A stretch of 7,152 bases of DNA from an uncultured Clostridia bacterium (lineage in GTDB: Bacteria > Bacillota > Clostridia > Oscillospirales > Ruminococcaceae). Under the pieces are notes generated by a model, which made no database searches, was not told the origin of the DNA, and saw nothing but the letters and a program-made list of their open reading frames with translations. Shown here one piece after another: positions 4,712-7,152 of this stretch (the first letter of the stretch is position 1; every line of letters starts with the position of its first letter). A program made the position numbers and the translations under genes. Location: the NCBI GenBank assembly GCA_946533615.1, contig CAMNBY010000042.1, positions 1 through 7,152 on the forward strand, read 5' to 3'.

Positions 4712-6686
4712 CAAGTACTGGGCAAAGCGTGCCGAGAAGCGCATGGACTATGCCATGCTCTCATCGAATGAGGTGTCGGGCAGGATAGGAGCGGCTTACC
4801 TTGAGGCTCTCAGGGATATACAGGAGCAGCTCCAGGCAATATTCCGCAGCTTCTCGGCAGACATCACAGACGCCGAAGCCAAGCGCATACTGCAACGTGT
4901 GCCTATAGATCGCGATGCTGACATTACAGAGCTGCTGAAACAGGCGATAGCTCTTGTCAAGGACGACAAGGAGCGAGCTGAGCTTATCGCGGAGCTCAAT
5001 GTGCCTGCTTACAAAGCTCGTATGCAGCGCCTGAAGGAACTCTCTCAGGACATCGGAGATAAGTGTACAGCTCTGGCTCAGGAGGCTGACAGCAGCCTTG
5101 ACAGAGGCCTTGAACAAGTTATCCGAGACACTTATTATCGCGGCGTGTTCGATATGCAGCAGCGCACAGGTATTGCGTTCAGCTTCTCGAAGGTCTCCGA
5201 GCGCATGATAAGGGAGATCTTGCAGCAGGCATGGAGCGGCAGGCATTACTCCAAACGCATCTGGCAGAACACCGATACTCTTGCCGCAGAGCTCCGGCAA
5301 ACTCTTCTCAAGGGCGTGCTCACGGGCAAGTCAAGCGGCAGAATGGCAGCGGAGATACAGGACAGGTTCCACGCTTCCTACTCCCGGGCGCTGACCCTTG
5401 TACGGACGGAGCACAGCTACTGCGCCAACAGTGCGGAGCTTGCCCGATACAAAGACATTGATGTCAAGAAATACCGCTTTGTCGCCACGCTGGACAGTCA
5501 CACTTCGGAGATCTGCCGCGACCTGGACGGGCAGGAATTTCCTGTGGAGGATGCCGCCCCCGGGACGAACTATCCACCGATGCACCCCCGATGCCGTTCC
5601 ACCACCATTGAAGCTCTCAGCGCGGCGCTGATGCAGAAGCTCGAGCGCCGCGCCCGCGACCCCGAGACCGGCAAGCTGATGACCGTTCCGGCGGATATGA
5701 CGTATCGTGAGTGGTATGGGAAGTATGTTGAGGGCGGAGAGTTGACAGACGGGGCGAAACTTCAAGCAGCAGAGCCTCGCTTTAAATTCATTGAGGCAAA
5801 GACTATTGAAGAAGCTGAGAAGATCGCTCTTGAAAACGGTGTCCGTCACGTTGATTACAGCGACTTACCGCTTGAAACAGCGAATCTGCTCAATGAAGCA
5901 GCTATGACACTTCCCGAAGATATACGGCCTGCATACATTGGCTCAGGAAAAGGTGTTCAGAAAGTAACAGGCACAAAGTTTTCACGGAAAGAAAAGGACT
6001 ACTACGGCGTACATATTGACGCTCTGCAAATGCACTTCGGTGAATATCCGAACATCGAGTATGACTTTGAGGGCGGTAATGTAGTTGGCATAAGCACTGC
6101 ATATAAGACGCCTGAAAAGATTCACAAGTCCAAAGTCGAGGGCAACAAAGTCTATGCCGAAAAGCACGACGGACACACTCAGTTCTTCAACGAGGACGGC
6201 AGAAGTACGGCGTTTCACGAAATGGGACACATTTATGCAGACAAGAAAGGCATTCCCAAAGGCTTTGCCGAGGACGCAGAACGTTGGCTCAAAGATAGTA
6301 AATGTGATATGCTGAAATCCACAGATGAAGCGTGGGCAGAAGCGTGGGGAGCTTATCATACAAACAATCCCAATTTACCCGACTATATTGCAAAATACAT
6401 ATCCGATGCAACAAATAAACACTTGACACAACCTACAGGCAATAGTATAATTAAATCGGAAGTTAGCTTTGACGGAAAGATATATAAAAAGAAATCATCT
6501 GATTTCAAAACTATTAGGCTCAATAAAAGAGAATACAAGCATTTAATGAGCGAAATTGCATCAAATCTTTCAGAAGAGCAAAAATCAAGTGAAGTTTTCA
6601 TAAAGTATTGCGGAGACTATCAGTATATCGTAGAAAACCACGGATTTGGTTATTATAGGGTAATATCAAGGAGAAAAATCAAATGA
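4701..6686 (+). CDS. MuF minor head protein fused to a C-terminal toxin region (MuF polymorphic toxin)
   Basis: This encodes 661 residues, far longer than a plain SPP1 gp7-like head protein. The start is TTG at 4701, with GGAG at 4688-4691 nine bases upstream; it overlaps the portal by eleven bases. Residues 1-225 are long helices, as in portal-associated minor head proteins. Residues about 228-303 are the Mu F domain, with LVRTEHSYCANSAELARY and the characteristic YPPMHPRCRSTT end; a YREWYGKYV segment follows at 335-343. From about 350 the protein leaves the head family: a linker with KTIEEAEKIALENGVRHVDY (367-386), a zincin-type HEMGH at 506-510, then a basic last module from about 570. This modular build, with a small gene overlapping the 3' end, is the established pattern of MuF toxins in Firmicute temperate phages. 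The head part would place the toxin inside the capsid, possibly for injection with DNA; that delivery route is inference. Confidence 0.9.
   Translation: MKSDKYWAKRAEKRMDYAMLSSNEVSGRIGAAYLEALRDIQEQLQAIFRSFSADITDAEAKRILQRVPIDRDADITELLKQAIALVKDDKERAELIAELNVPAYKARMQRLKELSQDIGDKCTALAQEADSSLDRGLEQVIRDTYYRGVFDMQQRTGIAFSFSKVSERMIREILQQAWSGRHYSKRIWQNTDTLAAELRQTLLKGVLTGKSSGRMAAEIQDRFHASYSRALTLVRTEHSYCANSAELARYKDIDVKKYRFVATLDSHTSEICRDLDGQEFPVEDAAPGTNYPPMHPRCRSTTIEALSAALMQKLERRARDPETGKLMTVPADMTYREWYGKYVEGGELTDGAKLQAAEPRFKFIEAKTIEEAEKIALENGVRHVDYSDLPLETANLLNEAAMTLPEDIRPAYIGSGKGVQKVTGTKFSRKEKDYYGVHIDALQMHFGEYPNIEYDFEGGNVVGISTAYKTPEKIHKSKVEGNKVYAEKHDGHTQFFNEDGRSTAFHEMGHIYADKKGIPKGFAEDAERWLKDSKCDMLKSTDEAWAEAWGAYHTNNPNLPDYIAKYISDATNKHLTQPTGNSIIKSEVSFDGKIYKKKSSDFKTIRLNKREYKHLMSEIASNLSEEQKSSEVFIKYCGDYQYIVENHGFGYYRVISRRKIK
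5754..6395 (+). other. Zincin-type metallopeptidase region of the MuF protein (about residues 352-565)
   Basis: HEMGH at residues 506-510 (bases 6216-6230) fits the HExxH zinc-binding motif, with His506 and His510 as ligands and Glu507 as the general base. A third ligand is likely Glu543 or Glu547 in TDEAWAEAWGAY, 33 to 37 residues on, the spacing style of gluzincins in which a downstream Glu completes the site. The region before it (EEAEKIALENGVRHVDYSDL) resembles the lead-in seen before toxin domains in other phage head proteins. GC is about 46%, clearly below the 66% at the end of the Mu F domain, which suggests a separately acquired module. It could be an effector protease or a processing protease that frees the last module. 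Confidence 0.7.
6408..6683 (+). other. Basic C-terminal module of the MuF protein (about residues 570-661), candidate toxin tip
   Basis: After the zincin region the protein continues for about 90 residues with a different character: about 32% GC and, over residues 585-661, 17 Lys/Arg against 10 Asp/Glu. It contains LNKREYKHLMSEIASNLSEE (607-626) and then GDYQYIVENHGFGYYRVISR (638-657), which looks like a helix followed by beta strands. From memory, similar endings occur in other phage-encoded polymorphic proteins; a small RNase fold of the RelE/barnase/EndoU type would fit the size, charge and position, but no catalytic set is provable by eye. In polymorphic toxins the toxic domain normally sits last and the immunity gene follows at once, which is the case here. 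Confidence 0.45.
6423..6451 (+). promoter_or_regulatory. Perfect-consensus sigma-70 promoter inside the toxin reading frame
   Basis: TTGACA at 6423-6428 and TATAAT at 6446-6451 match consensus at all 12 positions with the ideal 17-base spacer, preceded by A/T-rich sequence at 6391-6422 that could serve as an UP element. Transcription would start near 6458, about 225 bases before the immunity gene. It sits close to the drop to 32% GC, where the last module begins. The likely role is toxin-independent expression of the immunity protein; activity is inferred from sequence alone. Confidence 0.65.
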
Positions 6687-6904
6687 AAGAAAAACTGGTA
6701 TCACTATTAAAGCGATTCTCGACTGACCCTGAGTTTATTCGAGGGATAATTGATTTACTATATAACGATAACGACAAACAAACAATGATTGATTTTATTG
6801 AACACGGAGAAAACCCGTCGAGAGAAACGATCATTCTATTTTCACTTGATATGGCGAATAAAAGGGACGAAAACCCTAAATGGGACGAACCGCTTTTCGA
6901 TTGA
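6683..6904 (+). CDS. Putative immunity protein for the MuF toxin
   Basis: This encodes 73 residues, acidic (16 Asp/Glu against 10 Lys/Arg), with no signal peptide or membrane segment, so it is probably cytoplasmic. AAGGAG at 6668-6673 lies nine bases before the ATG, which overlaps the toxin stop as ATGA. The fold is probably all-helical: KEKLVSLLKRF, DPEFIRGIIDLL, KQTMIDFIEH and SRETIILFSLDMAN, ending with PKWDEPLFD. I do not recognise a named family with certainty. The immunity role is inferred from its position directly after a polymorphic toxin, its small size, its opposite charge to the basic last module of the toxin, its matching low GC (about 35%) and the terminator after it. It may neutralise either the last module or the zincin. 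The alternative is an unrelated phage accessory gene. Confidence 0.65.
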   Translation: MKEKLVSLLKRFSTDPEFIRGIIDLLYNDNDKQTMIDFIEHGENPSRETIILFSLDMANKRDENPKWDEPLFD

Positions 6905-6932
6905 ACCGCCCTCACACGAGAGCGGTTTTCTT
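6904..6932 (+). terminator. Rho-independent terminator after the immunity gene
   Basis: AACCGC (6904-6909) pairs with GCGGTT (6922-6927), and after a one-base mismatch CTC (6911-6913) pairs with GAG (6918-6920) around an ACAC loop; TTTTCTTAT follows in and after the stem. It begins on the last base of the immunity stop codon. It would end transcripts from both the late operon and the internal promoter, or let part of the late transcript through to the head genes downstream, since no promoter is evident before the next gene. Confidence 0.75.
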
Positions 6933-6961
6933 ATACCCAAAAACAGAAAGGAAATGATCTA

Positions 6962-7152
6962 ATGGAACTGAAAGACACAATTGACCTGATGCAGTCAGAG
7001 GACTACAAGGAGCGCTTTAAGGCGGAGTATTATCAGAATGTTATCCGCTTTCAGAAGCTGAAGGCAATGCTCGAAAAGTGGGATAAAGGAGAACTGAGCT
7101 TCACGCCGACCTGCCCTCGCGGAGTTTATAATCTCCAGATCAGGGCAATGGC
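6962..7152 (+). CDS. Small phage protein, crAss001_48-related type (3' end outside window)
   Basis: The reading frame starts at ATG 6962, with AAAGGA at 6947-6952 nine bases upstream, and is open to the window edge; 63 codons are visible. The protein is helical and charged (DLMQSEDYKERFKAEYYQ, then FQKLKAMLEKWDKGEL) followed by FTPTCP and a second helix beginning VYNLQIRAM. This helix, TPTCP-turn, helix pattern is, from memory, that of small crAss001_48-related proteins frequent in Firmicute phages, usually about 80 to 95 residues long and of unknown function. Another ATG at 6954 is out of frame and stops at once. It returns to a GC content more like the phage backbone after the AT-rich toxin and immunity segment. 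Scaffold and capsid genes are expected downstream. Confidence 0.75.
   Translation, partial: MELKDTIDLMQSEDYKERFKAEYYQNVIRFQKLKAMLEKWDKGELSFTPTCPRGVYNLQIRAM

Noticed and set aside
6546..6686. An internal ATG in the toxin's last module that might give a free tip from the internal promoter.
   Set aside because: There is no good ribosome binding site before it, and it would begin in the middle of a predicted helix. The internal promoter is better explained by immunity gene expression.
1..7152. CRISPR arrays, tRNA genes, insertion sequences and attachment sites.
   Set aside because: I found no spaced direct repeat arrays, cloverleaf structures, transposase motifs or terminal inverted repeats.

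Overview
The window is a late-gene stretch of a tailed, siphovirus-like temperate phage or prophage from a Gram-positive anaerobe, most likely a Ruminococcus/Oscillospiraceae-type Firmicute. The support is the gene order (late regulator, small terminase, large terminase, SPP1-type portal, MuF minor head protein), strong AGGAGG-type ribosome binding sites, protein styles typical of Clostridia phages, and moderately GC-rich backbone genes. No host gene, tRNA, integrase or attachment site is visible. All confidently called genes are on the + strand and tightly packed, several overlapping by 4 to 13 bases.

Layout. Positions 1-1415 hold three small genes: a mosaic hypothetical protein (8-679), a Cys-rich protein (680-1012) and a DUF1492-type sigma-like/helix-turn-helix regulator (1017-1415). 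Positions 1416-1653 form the only sizeable intergenic region (238 bases). It carries a likely late promoter overlapping the end of the regulator gene, a row of hairpins, a second long G.U-rich hairpin, and on the minus strand a 53-codon ORF with a good Shine-Dalgarno plus a promoter-like sequence. The packaging and head module follows: small terminase (1654-2052), large terminase (2040-3356, GTG start), portal (3353-4711) and MuF protein (4701-6686, TTG start).

The most interesting part is the 3' end of the MuF gene. The 661-residue protein is a MuF head protein with a long C-terminal extension. That extension holds a zincin-type metallopeptidase region (HEMGH at residues 506-510) and then a separate basic module (about residues 570-661). 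A 73-codon acidic protein, the likely immunity protein, follows with a 4-base overlap, and then a rho-independent terminator. Hand-counted GC falls in steps: about 66% at the end of the MuF domain (5521-5700), 46% over the zincin region (5761-6360), 32% over the last module (6361-6660) and about 35% in the immunity gene. A sigma-70 promoter matching consensus at 12 of 12 positions (TTGACA, 17 bases, TATAAT, 6423-6451) lies inside the toxin reading frame at the last composition step. Positions 6423-6932 therefore look like a self-contained cassette of promoter, effector tip, immunity gene and terminator grafted onto a structural gene.

How the parts work together (inference): the DUF1492 protein activates the promoter at its own 3' end late in infection, driving packaging and head genes including the toxin-bearing MuF protein. 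The internal promoter would let the immunity protein be made separately, for example in a lysogen. The last gene (from 6962, cut by the window edge) is a small phage protein of the crAss001_48-related type; scaffold and major capsid genes would be expected beyond it.
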